Positions 1-6,122 of a stretch of 9,489 nt of DNA are shown here, piece after piece (position 1 is the first letter of the stretch; each line of letters starts with the position of its first letter). Origin of the DNA: Chloroflexota bacterium (GTDB lineage Bacteria; Chloroflexota; Limnocylindria; Limnocylindrales; CSP1-4); contig JAKAMV010000321.1 of assembly GCA_021812735.1 (NCBI GenBank), forward strand, positions 1 through 9,489, in the 5' to 3' direction. Below the pieces are notes generated by a model. The model did no database searches, had not been told where the DNA came from, and was given only the letters and a program-made list of their open reading frames with translations. Position numbers and translations under genes: made by a program.

Positions 1-1034
1 GGCGTCGCCGCCGGCGTCGGATGGGCGGCGGTCTCAGCGCCCGTTGCGGCCGGCGCGGCCCCGGGTGTGGCCCACGCCTTGCCCGCGGACCACGACGCGC
101 CCCAGGACGCCCAGCCCTTGGCCCAGTCCGTGGCCCACTCGGCCCAGTCTCGCCCGAACTCCGCCCAGAACGACGGGCGGACGGGGCGGGGACCGGCGCC
201 GGGCGTCCACGAGGCGCCCGACGCCGGCCCGGCGTCGGGCGCGCCCGGCTTGAGGTGCACGTCGCCGGACATCGTCCGGACGTCCACGCGCACCGCTCCC
301 GACCCCGCCGTCGCGACCCGTCGGCCGCGCGCACCGTCGACGCGGTACGGCAGCGACGCTCTGATGTCGCCCGTCACCGACTGCAGGTCCACGGTCACCG
401 GGCTGCCCGTGAACAGGCGGACCTCGCCGGACACGGACGTGATGGCGTGCCTGGCGCCAGCGTCGAGGGCCGCGTCGAGCGTGATGTCGCCGCTCGTCGT
501 GGCCACGTCGGTGACCGTCAGGCGCGGAGCTCGAACGCGCACCGAGCCCGACACGGTCCGCGCGGTGACGGCGAGCGCGGCCCGGCCGTCCACGAGGACG
601 TCGCCCGACATCGTCTCGATGGCGAGCGGGCCCGCCTCGGCGCCGATGCGGATGTCGCCGCTCGCAGACTGCCAGCGGCTCTGGCCGGCGATGCCGATGG
701 CGTCGATGTCACCAGACAGCGTGCGGGCGCTGATGCGCACGTTGCGGGGCACCTCGACGTCGAGGTCCGGCGTCCGGCCGCCGCTCCGGACGGTGATCGG
801 GCCCACCCGGAGCGAGCCGGCCGGCCCGTCGGCCACGCGGACCCAGCCGGAGCCGGAGGTGATCTCCACGTCGCGCTCGAGGTCGTGGTCGGTCCGGCCG
901 CGGATGACGACGCGGTCGATGTCGGTCACGCGGATGCGCAGCCGGTTCGCCCCGAGCCGCAGCTCGAGGTCGCCGCCGGCGGCGAGGGCCAGCTCACGCA
1001 CCGTCGGGTCGGCGGTGCTGCGGGTGTCGGTCAT
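1..1034 (-). CDS. DUF4097-family beta-helix (putative adhesin-like) protein, C-terminus cut by window edge
   Basis: 344 codons are visible from the ATG at 1034; the frame is still open at the left edge, so the C-terminus is missing. Residues about 10-270 consist of repeated short beta-strand rungs of roughly 20 residues, each marked by SGD/SGE/TGD turns (LSGDID, ASGDIR, MSGDVL, VSGSVR, TSGDIT, VSGEVR, VTGDIR, MSGDVH). This is the signature of DUF4097 right-handed beta-helix proteins. There is no signal peptide at the N-terminus. After the repeats come a Gly/Ala/Pro linker and, at residues 290-321, a Trp-rich stretch with eight Trp, then another Ala/Pro/Thr-rich tail. Its ATG overlaps the stop of the upstream DUF2089 gene (ATGA), so the two are co-transcribed and probably translationally coupled. 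The exact function of the family is not established; a role at the envelope or as an oligomeric scaffold is inference. The family call is confident, the biochemical role is not. Confidence 0.85.
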   Translation of the reverse strand, partial: MTDTRSTADPTVRELALAAGGDLELRLGANRLRIRVTDIDRVVIRGRTDHDLERDVEITSGSGWVRVADGPAGSLRVGPITVRSGGRTPDLDVEVPRNVRISARTLSGDIDAIGIAGQSRWQSASGDIRIGAEAGPLAIETMSGDVLVDGRAALAVTARTVSGSVRVRAPRLTVTDVATTSGDITLDAALDAGARHAITSVSGEVRLFTGSPVTVDLQSVTGDIRASLPYRVDGARGRRVATAGSGAVRVDVRTMSGDVHLKPGAPDAGPASGASWTPGAGPRPVRPSFWAEFGRDWAEWATDWAKGWASWGASWSAGKAWATPGAAPAATGAETAAHPTPAAT

Positions 1035-1453
1035 CGGGCATCCCTCCCGAGCGTTCGGATGGCCTCGGCGGCCCCCTCGGCGCTCAGCTCGTGGCGGGCG
1101 AGGCGCTCGAGGATCTCGCGTCGCTCGGTCTGGATCTCATCGGCTGCGTCGGCGGTGGCGGGTGCCGGGGCGTCCGGCTCGTCGCGGGGGCCGAAGCCGA
1201 GGGCGCGGACCAGCGCCTCCACGCGTGCCCGCACGGTCGGGTAGCTGATGCCGAGCTCCCGCTCCATGTCCCGCAGGTTGCCGCGGCTGCGCAGGAAGCT
1301 CTCCAGGACCTGCATCTGGTCGCGTGTCAGGCGGCCGAACCGCCCCACCCCGAACTCGCCCTCGATGGTGGTGCCGCACTCCCCGCAGCGGAGGCGCGTG
1401 ACGGCCAGCTCGTGGGCGCAGACGGGACAGGTCGCAATGACGTCGTGCGCCAC
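1031..1453 (-). CDS. DUF2089 family zinc-ribbon/HTH transcriptional regulator
   Basis: 140 aa from a GTG start, with a good ribosome-binding site (GAGAGG, 5 bases upstream). Residues 9-26 form a zinc ribbon with CPVC (C9, C12) and CGEC (C23, C26). They are followed by the family hallmark TTIEGEF and then by FGRLTRDQMQVLESFLRSRG. Residues about 58-87 (NLRDMERELGISYPTVRARV) are a helix-turn-helix with the recognition helix around SYPTVRAR. The C-terminal 25 residues (ILERLARHELSAEGAAEAI) resemble the short SHOCT-like helical tails common in this family and in its DUF4097 partners. Order and length match DUF2089 proteins, which are thought to be DNA-binding regulators. It is the first gene of an operon with the DUF4097 gene, overlapping it by 4 bases. 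Its promoter region carries an inverted repeat that could be its own operator (inference). Confidence 0.9.
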   Translation of the reverse strand: MAHDVIATCPVCAHELAVTRLRCGECGTTIEGEFGVGRFGRLTRDQMQVLESFLRSRGNLRDMERELGISYPTVRARVEALVRALGFGPRDEPDAPAPATADAADEIQTERREILERLARHELSAEGAAEAIRTLGRDAR

Positions 1454-1464
1454 GGTGTCCTCTC

Positions 1465-1558
1465 AGTTGCTTCGTTGGACATTGACATATATAAATTGCA
1501 CTTCCTCTTTTATCAAGGACGGTTTCTCTATAGGCGGAAGCGCAACACCGAAGCAACT
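1465..1558. repeat. 10-bp inverted repeat flanking the DUF2089 promoter (possible operator pair)
   Basis: AGTTGCTTCG at 1465-1474 is perfectly repeated in inverted orientation as CGAAGCAACT at 1549-1558, with 74 bases between them. The arms bracket the predicted promoter: one lies between the start point and the ribosome-binding site, the other about 33 bases upstream of the -35 box. A related sequence, GAAGCGCAAC, lies at 1537-1546 next to the distal arm, suggesting a half-site family GTTGC(GC)TTC. Function is inferred from position only. Confidence 0.45.
1481..1516 (-). promoter_or_regulatory. Sigma70-like promoter of the DUF2089-DUF4097 operon
   Basis: Reading the minus strand, TTGATA (1516-1511, five of six matches to the -35 consensus) is followed after exactly 17 bases by TATATA (1493-1488), which keeps the TATA of the -10 box. 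Predicted transcription starts near 1481, giving a leader of about 28 bases that contains the GAGAGG ribosome-binding site of the GTG start at 1453. The element lies in the only strongly AT-rich patch of the window (about 1475-1530). A weaker second candidate lies upstream: TTGCTT with TATAGA 18 bases later, around 1556-1527. Confidence 0.6.
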
Positions 1559-1666
1559 CCGACGGCGCCCTCGCCCAGCCCACGGGCCGCACGCGGCCTG
1601 GCGCACGACAACCCCGGTCCAGGGCGTTCCCGGATCTGGCCGCCCGGCGAGCGGCTGACGCGCGAA

Positions 1667-1682
1667 GCCCGTCCGCGCGGGC
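1667..1682 (-). terminator. Weak candidate terminator hairpin after the MBL-fold gene
   Basis: GCCCG (1667-1671) and CGGGC (1678-1682) pair around a 6-base loop, starting 9 bases past the stop codon of the minus-strand hydrolase. The stem is only 5 bp and there is no real U-run, so this is tentative. The rest of 1559-1691 shows no gene. Confidence 0.25.
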
Positions 1683-1691
1683 CGGCCGCCG

Positions 1692-2531
1692 TCAGCCGGG
1701 CAGGTCCAGCTCGAGCGACTCGCCCGGGGCGAGAATCCGCACCGGAACGCCGGGCGCCAGTCGCGCGGCCGCCTCCGCGAACTGCGGGCCGGGCTCCGCG
1801 AGCGGCTCCGGCCGGACGCGGCGCAGTCCGGCCGGGTAGAAGGTGCCCCAGTGGATGGGGACCGCGAGTCGGGGGCGGAGCGCGGCCGCGGCCTGGGCTG
1901 CGCGGCCCGGGTCCATGTGACCGGGGCCGATGTTCGGGCCCCAGCCCCACACCGGCAGGAGGGCCACGTCCAGCGTCCCCGCCAATGCCGCCATCCCCGC
2001 GAAGAGGTCGGTGTCGCCCGGGAAGTAGATGCGGCGCGAACCGCGAATGACGCAGCCGAGCGCAGGCCCGGTGGGCCCGAGCGGCTCGCGCCTGCCCGAG
2101 TGCGCTGCGGCCAGGACCTCGAAGTGGACGCTGTCGATCACCAGTCGGTCGCCGGGCGCCACCTCCTCGACCGGTCCCCCCATCGCCCGGGCCACCAGCC
2201 TGCCGAAGCCCCTCGGCACGATGACGGTCGGGCGACCGGGGATCGCGCGCAGCGACGGCAGGTCGAGATGGTCGTGGTGGCCGTGGCTGACGAACACCGC
2301 GTCGAGGTCTGCGAACAGCTCGGGCAGGACCGCCTTGGTCTGGCGACGCACCGGCCCCACGCCGTCGCGGAGCAGCGGGTCGGTGAGGATCCTCAGGTCG
2401 TCCACCTCGAGCAGGAGCGAAGCGTGGCCCAGGAAGGTGACCCGGCCGTGGGCGGGCCCGCGCTGCTCGGCCGGTGACGCGGCGCGGATGGCCCTCCAGG
2501 CCAGGTCCGTGGCAGCATGGCGGGGCGGCAT
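1692..2531 (-). CDS. MBL-fold metal-dependent hydrolase (RomA/NAPE-PLD-like, Lactamase_B_2 type)
   Basis: 279 aa from the ATG at 2531. Metallo-beta-lactamase fold ligands are all visible: SHGHHDHLD (H83, H85, D87, H88), H144 in AAAHSGR, D173 in FPGDTDLF, and H227 in PIHWGTF. The fold opens with VTFLGHASLLLEV (residues 31-43) and ILTDPLL, typical of the group containing RomA, NAPE-phospholipase D and UlaG-like phosphoesterases/lactonases. A complete His/Asp set predicts an active two-metal hydrolase; the substrate cannot be read from sequence and phosphodiester or lactone substrates are only family-level expectation. There is no signal peptide, so it is probably cytoplasmic. The first 25 residues are not conserved-looking and the ATG has no clear Shine-Dalgarno, but no other in-frame ATG or GTG occurs before the core fold. 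The frame stays open far upstream, but that part runs antisense to the plus-strand gene at 2591. The two genes are divergent, 59 bases apart. Confidence 0.88.
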   Translation of the reverse strand: MPPRHAATDLAWRAIRAASPAEQRGPAHGRVTFLGHASLLLEVDDLRILTDPLLRDGVGPVRRQTKAVLPELFADLDAVFVSHGHHDHLDLPSLRAIPGRPTVIVPRGFGRLVARAMGGPVEEVAPGDRLVIDSVHFEVLAAAHSGRREPLGPTGPALGCVIRGSRRIYFPGDTDLFAGMAALAGTLDVALLPVWGWGPNIGPGHMDPGRAAQAAAALRPRLAVPIHWGTFYPAGLRRVRPEPLAEPGPQFAEAAARLAPGVPVRILAPGESLELDLPG

Positions 2532-2590
2532 CCTGCGATGATGCCCCGTCGGCCGGCGACGCGGGCGCCGCAGGCACGGGCGGGGTGCGG

Positions 2591-3055
2591 ATGGCAGACG
2601 GAGAGACGGTCGGGCCCGAGGAGTTCGAGCCGCCGGGCGGATCGCCCGTGTCAGGCCGCATCCTCGCAGTCGTGCTGCTGGTCGCGGTGGCCGTGGTGGC
2701 TGCGGCGGGCTATCTGTCGCTGGACATCCGCGGACAGCGTGCGTTGCCGGGCACGCCGTTGACGATCCAGACCGACCCGCCGCCCGCACCGGGCGTCGTC
2801 TGCGGCAGCGCGATGCTCCCGCCGGCGCGGCTGCTGACGGTGGGCGATTCCCTGACGCTCGTCGCGTCCGACGGCGGAGCGGACATCCCCGTGGTCTGGC
2901 CGGCCGGATACGCAGCTCGCGAGGACCAGGGCCGCGGCGGCCTCTACGATCCGACGGGCTACCTCGTGGCCCAGGAGGGCGAGAACCTCCAGGAGCGGTT
3001 CTTCGGAGCCGCCGCCGGCGGGACGTTCCACGTCTGCAGGGTCGCCCGCGATTGA
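2591..3055 (+). CDS. Membrane-anchored exported protein of unknown function
   Basis: 154 aa from the ATG at 2591, preceded by a G-rich GGGGTG element. Residues 1-21 are acidic and Pro/Gly-rich, consistent with a short cytoplasmic tail. Residues 22-44 (GRILAVVLLVAVAVVAAAG) form one transmembrane helix, and the remaining about 110 residues would be outside the membrane. That domain has just two cysteines, C71 and C149, well placed to join its two ends in a disulfide. It also contains IPVVWPAGYAAR and LYDPTGYLVAQEGE. I recall similar WPxGY...GxVVAxEGD patterns in small exported proteins of high-GC bacteria, but I cannot name a family. The frame is open further upstream to 2474, but that part overlaps the divergent hydrolase. 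Divergent from the MBL gene and convergent with the secreted protein at 3200. The gene is likely real; its function is unknown. Confidence 0.7.
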   Translation: MADGETVGPEEFEPPGGSPVSGRILAVVLLVAVAVVAAAGYLSLDIRGQRALPGTPLTIQTDPPPAPGVVCGSAMLPPARLLTVGDSLTLVASDGGADIPVVWPAGYAAREDQGRGGLYDPTGYLVAQEGENLQERFFGAAAGGTFHVCRVARD

Positions 3056-3071
3056 GGCCGGCCCTCCGAAC

Positions 3072-3089
3072 GCCCGGCCCGTGCCGGGC
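3072..3089 (+). terminator. Hairpin just after the membrane-anchored protein gene
   Basis: GCCCGGC (3072-3078) and GCCGGGC (3083-3089) form a perfect 7-bp all-GC stem with a CCGT loop, 17 bases past the stop codon at 3055. There is no U-tract; in GC-rich genomes hairpins of this kind often act as terminators. Confidence 0.45.
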
Positions 3090-3139
3090 AGACGACGACG
3101 GGTGCCGCGGCTGGCGTCCTGGCTGCGAAGCGAGACGGA

Positions 3140-3165
3140 CGGGGGCGGCATCGCTGCCGTCCCCG
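3140..3165. terminator. Strong hairpin between convergent genes, probable terminator
   Basis: CGGGGGCGGCA (3140-3150) pairs with TGCCGTCCCCG (3155-3165) around a TCGC tetraloop: 11 bp with one G-U pair. It sits between the plus-strand gene ending at 3055 and the minus-strand gene ending at 3200, 34 bases past the latter's stop. It could terminate both, most plausibly the minus-strand transcript. Confidence 0.5.
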
Positions 3166-3199
3166 CCCGTGGGACTGGACCCGGGCTGAGGAGGAGGTG

Positions 3200-4045
3200 T
3201 CAGCCCGAGCGCCAGTCGCCGACAGTGGTCGAGAGCCAGCCGATCACCGACCGGTAGAAGCGGCTCGGCGCATATGGGTCCATCCATGCGGAGGTGCCGG
3301 AGGTCCGGAGGCCGGTGAACTCGAAGCGGTGCTGGCCGGTCTCGGCCGGGTCCGACCAGAACAGCTGCTCCATGGTCGTCGTGGCCGAGGCCCTGAACAG
3401 CCCGCGCAGCACGTACCCGACGCTGGTGATGCCGCTCGCGAAGACGGCCTTGGCGCCGCCGCGCAGGAAGCCGTAGCCGTAGTTGTCCACCCGCCTGATG
3501 GCCGTGGACCTGGTCGGGTTGGCCGCGCCCCACTCAGAATCGCCCGAGGCGTAGCAGAGGCGGTTGAGGATCACCACGGCGTTGGGCGCCAGGTGCAGCC
3601 GCTCCATGTACGACTCGCCGTAGTACTTGGTCGTCGTGTTGCCCGAGCCCAGGTACGGGTTCAACCCGAGCCCGTCCTTCTCGACGGTTGAGAACGGCGG
3701 GTACGGGCTGGGCCAGCCGTTGCCGTGGCCCAGGTAGATCAGGACGTTGGCCCTGTTCGCCGCGGCGGCCACGCGCGCCCAAGTGGCATTGGGCGTGTAG
3801 ACCTTGACGACCGTGGCGCCGTACCTGGCGGCGTCGGCGGCGAGGAGATCGGCGCTGGAGCGGTAGTTGGCGGTGCTCGAACCGACCGGCCCGACCACGA
3901 TCGCGACCTTGTAGGTCGCGGCGCGGGCCTCGGGAGCGACGGCTGCCAGCGCGCCGAATCCAACGAGCGCGACGAGTGCGGCGACGAGCGCCGACCGGAT
4001 CGTCGCGAAAGGCGCCCCTTGGGCGCCGGACCTGTGCTGGGGCAA
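3200..4045 (-). CDS. Secreted protein, probable clan CD (caspase/gingipain-like) cysteine peptidase-like fold
   Basis: 281 aa from a TTG at 4045, chosen because a near-perfect GGGGAGG lies 8 bases upstream; upstream codons in this frame run antisense to other sequence. Residues 15-43 are a Sec signal peptide: R17, a hydrophobic core SALVAALVALVGFGALAAV, and likely cleavage after ARA or ARAA. The mature part begins with a strand (YKVAIVVGPVG), a helix (YRSSADLLAADAARYG), a strand (ATVVKVYT), a helix (TWARVAAAANRA), then VLIYLGHGNG with H107. After an insertion comes AVVILNRLCYASGD with C164. A hydrophobic strand ending in HG followed by a second hydrophobic strand ending in C is the catalytic layout of clan CD peptidases; gingipains have YTGHGS and a similar Cys strand. 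The family match is my inference; activity and substrate are unknown. The C-terminal third (GLFRASATTTMEQLFW, WMDPYAPSRFYRSVIGW) is Trp/Tyr-rich and unassigned. Divergent from the ABC exporter, but with its own 288-base upstream region. Confidence 0.72.
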   Translation of the reverse strand: MPQHRSGAQGAPFATIRSALVAALVALVGFGALAAVAPEARAATYKVAIVVGPVGSSTANYRSSADLLAADAARYGATVVKVYTPNATWARVAAAANRANVLIYLGHGNGWPSPYPPFSTVEKDGLGLNPYLGSGNTTTKYYGESYMERLHLAPNAVVILNRLCYASGDSEWGAANPTRSTAIRRVDNYGYGFLRGGAKAVFASGITSVGYVLRGLFRASATTTMEQLFWSDPAETGQHRFEFTGLRTSGTSAWMDPYAPSRFYRSVIGWLSTTVGDWRSG

Positions 4046-4053
4046 CCGTCTTG

Positions 4054-4060
4054 CCTCCCC
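4054..4060 (-). promoter_or_regulatory. Shine-Dalgarno site fixing the TTG start of the secreted protein
   Basis: GGGGAGG on the minus strand lies 8 bases before the TTG at 4045-4043. It supports a non-ATG start that puts the signal peptide at the N-terminus. No ATG or GTG occurs in this frame between the site and the hydrophobic segment. Confidence 0.65.
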
Positions 4061-4333
4061 TCTGCCGGAACACCGCGCATGGGTCGCGGTGACGGTGGGA
4101 CTCGGGCCGTCGGCGGCTGCAGGAGCGGGGTCCCAGAGATGCCGGGAGCCTGCCGCAGCGACGGCTGGTGCTGGTTTGGATCCTCTCTGGCGCGTCGGCA
4201 GTACACCCCGCGATCGGCGCAGTATGGCACGGTCGGGAGCGCATGTCGCCTGCGGCATCGTGCCGATCCGGCAGGCGGGATATCGTTCTCCCGTCGGCTG
4301 CGCAAGCCGCGCGAGGTCAGCTTGGGAGGGCAG

Positions 4334-5281
4334 GTGGCGGAGTCGGGCGCGGCCCTCGTGGCACGCGGACTCACCAAGCGGTACGGGCGGCAGATCGCCC
4401 TCGACGGGCTCGACCTGCGGGTCCCGAGCGGGACCGTGTACGGCTTCCTTGGGCCCAACGGCGCCGGCAAGACGACCACCATGCGGATCCTCACCGGCCT
4501 GATCCGTCCCGATGCGGGGTCGGTGGAGCTCCTGGGCCGACCGTTCGGCCGCGGCGATCGGCGGGCGCTGTTCGACGTGGGCGCGCTCATCGAGGCGCCG
4601 TCGTTCTACCCGTTCCTGTCCGGGCGGGAGAACCTGCGGGCGCTCGCCGCCGCCGGGGCGCCTGTGCCACGGGCCCGCATCGACGAGGTGCTCGCGCTGG
4701 TCAGCCTGCGTGACCGGGCCGACGACCGGGTCTCCGGCTACTCCATGGGCATGCGCCAGCGGCTGGGCATCGCGGGTGCGCTGCTCAACGACCCGACGCT
4801 GCTGCTCCTGGACGAGCCCGCCAACGGCCTGGACCCCGCGGGCATCGTCGGAATGCGTGAGACGCTGCGGGCGCTGGCGGCCCAGGGTCGGACGGTCCTG
4901 GTCTCCAGCCACATCCTGTCCGAGGTGGAGCAGCTGGCCGACGTCGTGGGGATCATCGCCCGAGGGCAGCTGGTCCGGGAGGGCGCGATCGAGGGCCTGC
5001 TCGCACGGGAGGGAGAGGTGCGTCTCCGGGTGGCGCCCGAGGAGGCACCGGCGGCCGGAGCGGCCCTCGAACGCCTGCTCGGCTCGGGGGCGGTGCGCCG
5101 CGACGAGGAGCGCGGCGGCGCCTGGCTGGTGGCCCGCTGCGACCCGGGGCGCGCCGCGGAGCTCAACCGGCAGCTCGCCGACGCGGGTGTGTACGCCTCG
5201 CGGGTCGAGGCGGGCGCGACGCTCGAGTCGCTGTTCCTCGAGGTGACCGGCTCTGCGGGCGACCTGCGGGGGAGCGCCTGA
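4334..5281 (+). CDS. ABC transporter ATP-binding protein (BcrA/NatA/DrrA type)
   Basis: 315 aa from the GTG at 4334, preceded by GGGAGGG 3 bases upstream; TTG at 4322 and GTG at 4358 are alternative starts. Walker A is GPNGAGKTT (residues 40-48), the signature is VSGYSMGMRQR (133-143), Walker B is LLLLDEPANGLDP (156-168) and the H-loop is SSHIL (H193). All ATPase elements are intact. The Q-loop position reads ALIEAPSFYPFLSG, with Glu87 in place of the usual Gln, as in many BcrA/NatA-type exporters. After about residue 225 a family-typical accessory C-terminal domain follows (VRLRVAPEEA ... ATLESLFLEVTG). It powers the permease encoded immediately downstream; the stop TGA shares its A with the next ATG, so the pair is translationally coupled. 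Substrate unknown: this family exports antibiotics, ions or lipids, and nothing here discriminates. No accompanying regulator or two-component genes are present. Confidence 0.93.
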   Translation: MAESGAALVARGLTKRYGRQIALDGLDLRVPSGTVYGFLGPNGAGKTTTMRILTGLIRPDAGSVELLGRPFGRGDRRALFDVGALIEAPSFYPFLSGRENLRALAAAGAPVPRARIDEVLALVSLRDRADDRVSGYSMGMRQRLGIAGALLNDPTLLLLDEPANGLDPAGIVGMRETLRALAAQGRTVLVSSHILSEVEQLADVVGIIARGQLVREGAIEGLLAREGEVRLRVAPEEAPAAGAALERLLGSGAVRRDEERGGAWLVARCDPGRAAELNRQLADAGVYASRVEAGATLESLFLEVTGSAGDLRGSA

Positions 5282-6096
5282 TGCGGCTCTTCCGCTCGCA
5301 CCTCCGCCGCCTCGCGCGCCGCCCGGCCACGCTGGTCACCTATCTGCTGCTGACCGGGCTGATGCTGCTCGTCATCGTCGCCGTCGCCGCGGCCTCGCAG
5401 GAGGAGGCGGACCCCCAGGGCGCCATTGCCGCGCGGCTCATCCTCACGTTCCCCGCCGCGTGGACCCTCACGCTCTCGATGGTGGTGGCCATCGGCGGGA
5501 TGCTGGCGCTGACGTATGGCGCCGCCATCGCGGGTGCCGAGTGGAGCTGGGGCACCCTCAAGACGGCCATCGCGCGCGGCGAGGGCCGAGCCCGCTACAC
5601 CCTGGCCGCCATCGCCGGCGCCACCGTGATCGCCTGGTGCGGGACGCTGGTCGCGTACGCGACGGGCGTGGCCGGGGCCTTCGCCAGCGCTGCGGTGGTC
5701 CACATCAGCAGCAACACCCTCATCGACGCGCAGACGGCCGGCGACCTGGTCGGGCGTCTGGCGCGGGCGGCCCTCGCCATCGCGATGGACGTCTCGATCG
5801 GCTACGCGATCGCCAGCGTGGCGCGAAGCCAGCTCGCGGGGATCGGCGCCGGGATCGGCCTCTACTTCGGCGAGGGCATCATCGGCATCTTCGTGCCCCA
5901 GATCATCAAGTGGGCGCCGTTCGCCGCGACGTCCGCGATGCTCGGCGGCGGTTCCCCCGGGGCGGCCAGCGCGGCCGGGGCGGCGTCGTCGGCGCGCCTG
6001 GACCCCGACGTGGCGGTCGTGGTCGTGGCCGCGTGGCTGGTCGTCGCGGTGGGCTTCGCCGCCCTGTGGACCGAGCGGGCCGACATCAGCGGGTAG
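5281..6096 (+). CDS. ABC-2 type exporter permease
   Basis: 271 aa, starting at the ATG that overlaps the ATPase stop by one base (TGATG). Six hydrophobic segments are visible at about 18-38, 58-83, 106-131, 160-182, 184-205 and 243-263. A basic N-terminus (RSHLRRLARRP) precedes the first. The sequence GAEWSWGTLKTAIARG (residues 85-100), between helices 2 and 3, is the characteristic ABC-2 permease motif (G.E...GT.K), probably a coupling helix contacting the ATPase. The Gly/Ala/Ser-rich stretch 222-238 is probably an external loop before the last helix. The transporter would work as two permeases with two ATPases in the cytoplasmic membrane. The stop codon lies inside a hairpin shared with the convergent gene. 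Confidence 0.9.
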   Translation: MRLFRSHLRRLARRPATLVTYLLLTGLMLLVIVAVAAASQEEADPQGAIAARLILTFPAAWTLTLSMVVAIGGMLALTYGAAIAGAEWSWGTLKTAIARGEGRARYTLAAIAGATVIAWCGTLVAYATGVAGAFASAAVVHISSNTLIDAQTAGDLVGRLARAALAIAMDVSIGYAIASVARSQLAGIGAGIGLYFGEGIIGIFVPQIIKWAPFAATSAMLGGGSPGAASAAGAASSARLDPDVAVVVVAAWLVVAVGFAALWTERADISG

Positions 6097-6122
6097 CGTC
6101 GGCGCACCATGCCCCGCTACCC
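6091..6122. terminator. Bidirectional terminator-like hairpin containing both stop codons
   Basis: GGGTAGCG (6091-6098) and CGCTACCC (6115-6122) form a perfect 8-bp stem with a 16-base loop. The left arm contains the permease TAG (6094-6096) and the right arm contains the TAG of the minus-strand deacylase gene (6119-6117). With only 20 bases between the stops, this is the natural shared terminator; no U-run is present. Confidence 0.5.

Noticed and set aside
21..1248. Two long plus-strand open frames (about 400 codons each) across the first 1.2 kb
   Set aside because: Arg/Pro/Ala-rich translations without domains, antisense to the clear DUF4097 and DUF2089 genes; a usual artefact of very high GC.
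1486..1497. TTTATATA in the DUF2089 upstream region as an archaeal TATA box
   Set aside because: All genes in the window are of bacterial type, and a 17-base-spaced -35 (TTGATA) explains the same bases as a sigma70 -10 element.
2532..3533. Upstream extension of the MBL-fold frame to 613 codons
   Set aside because: The extra N-terminal part is low-complexity Pro/Arg-rich, lies antisense to the plus-strand membrane-anchored protein, and the MBL fold is complete from the ATG at 2531.
4046..4333. Promoters or operators in the divergent gap between the secreted protein and the ABC exporter
   Set aside because: Only weak -10-like words (CATACT on minus, ATATCG on plus) and an imperfect CAGTA repeat; no matching -35 boxes at correct spacing. 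No gene is seen there.
4046..4912. Upstream extension of the secreted protein frame to 570 codons
   Set aside because: It is antisense to the ABC ATPase. The TTG at 4045 has a strong ribosome-binding site and puts the signal peptide at the N-terminus.
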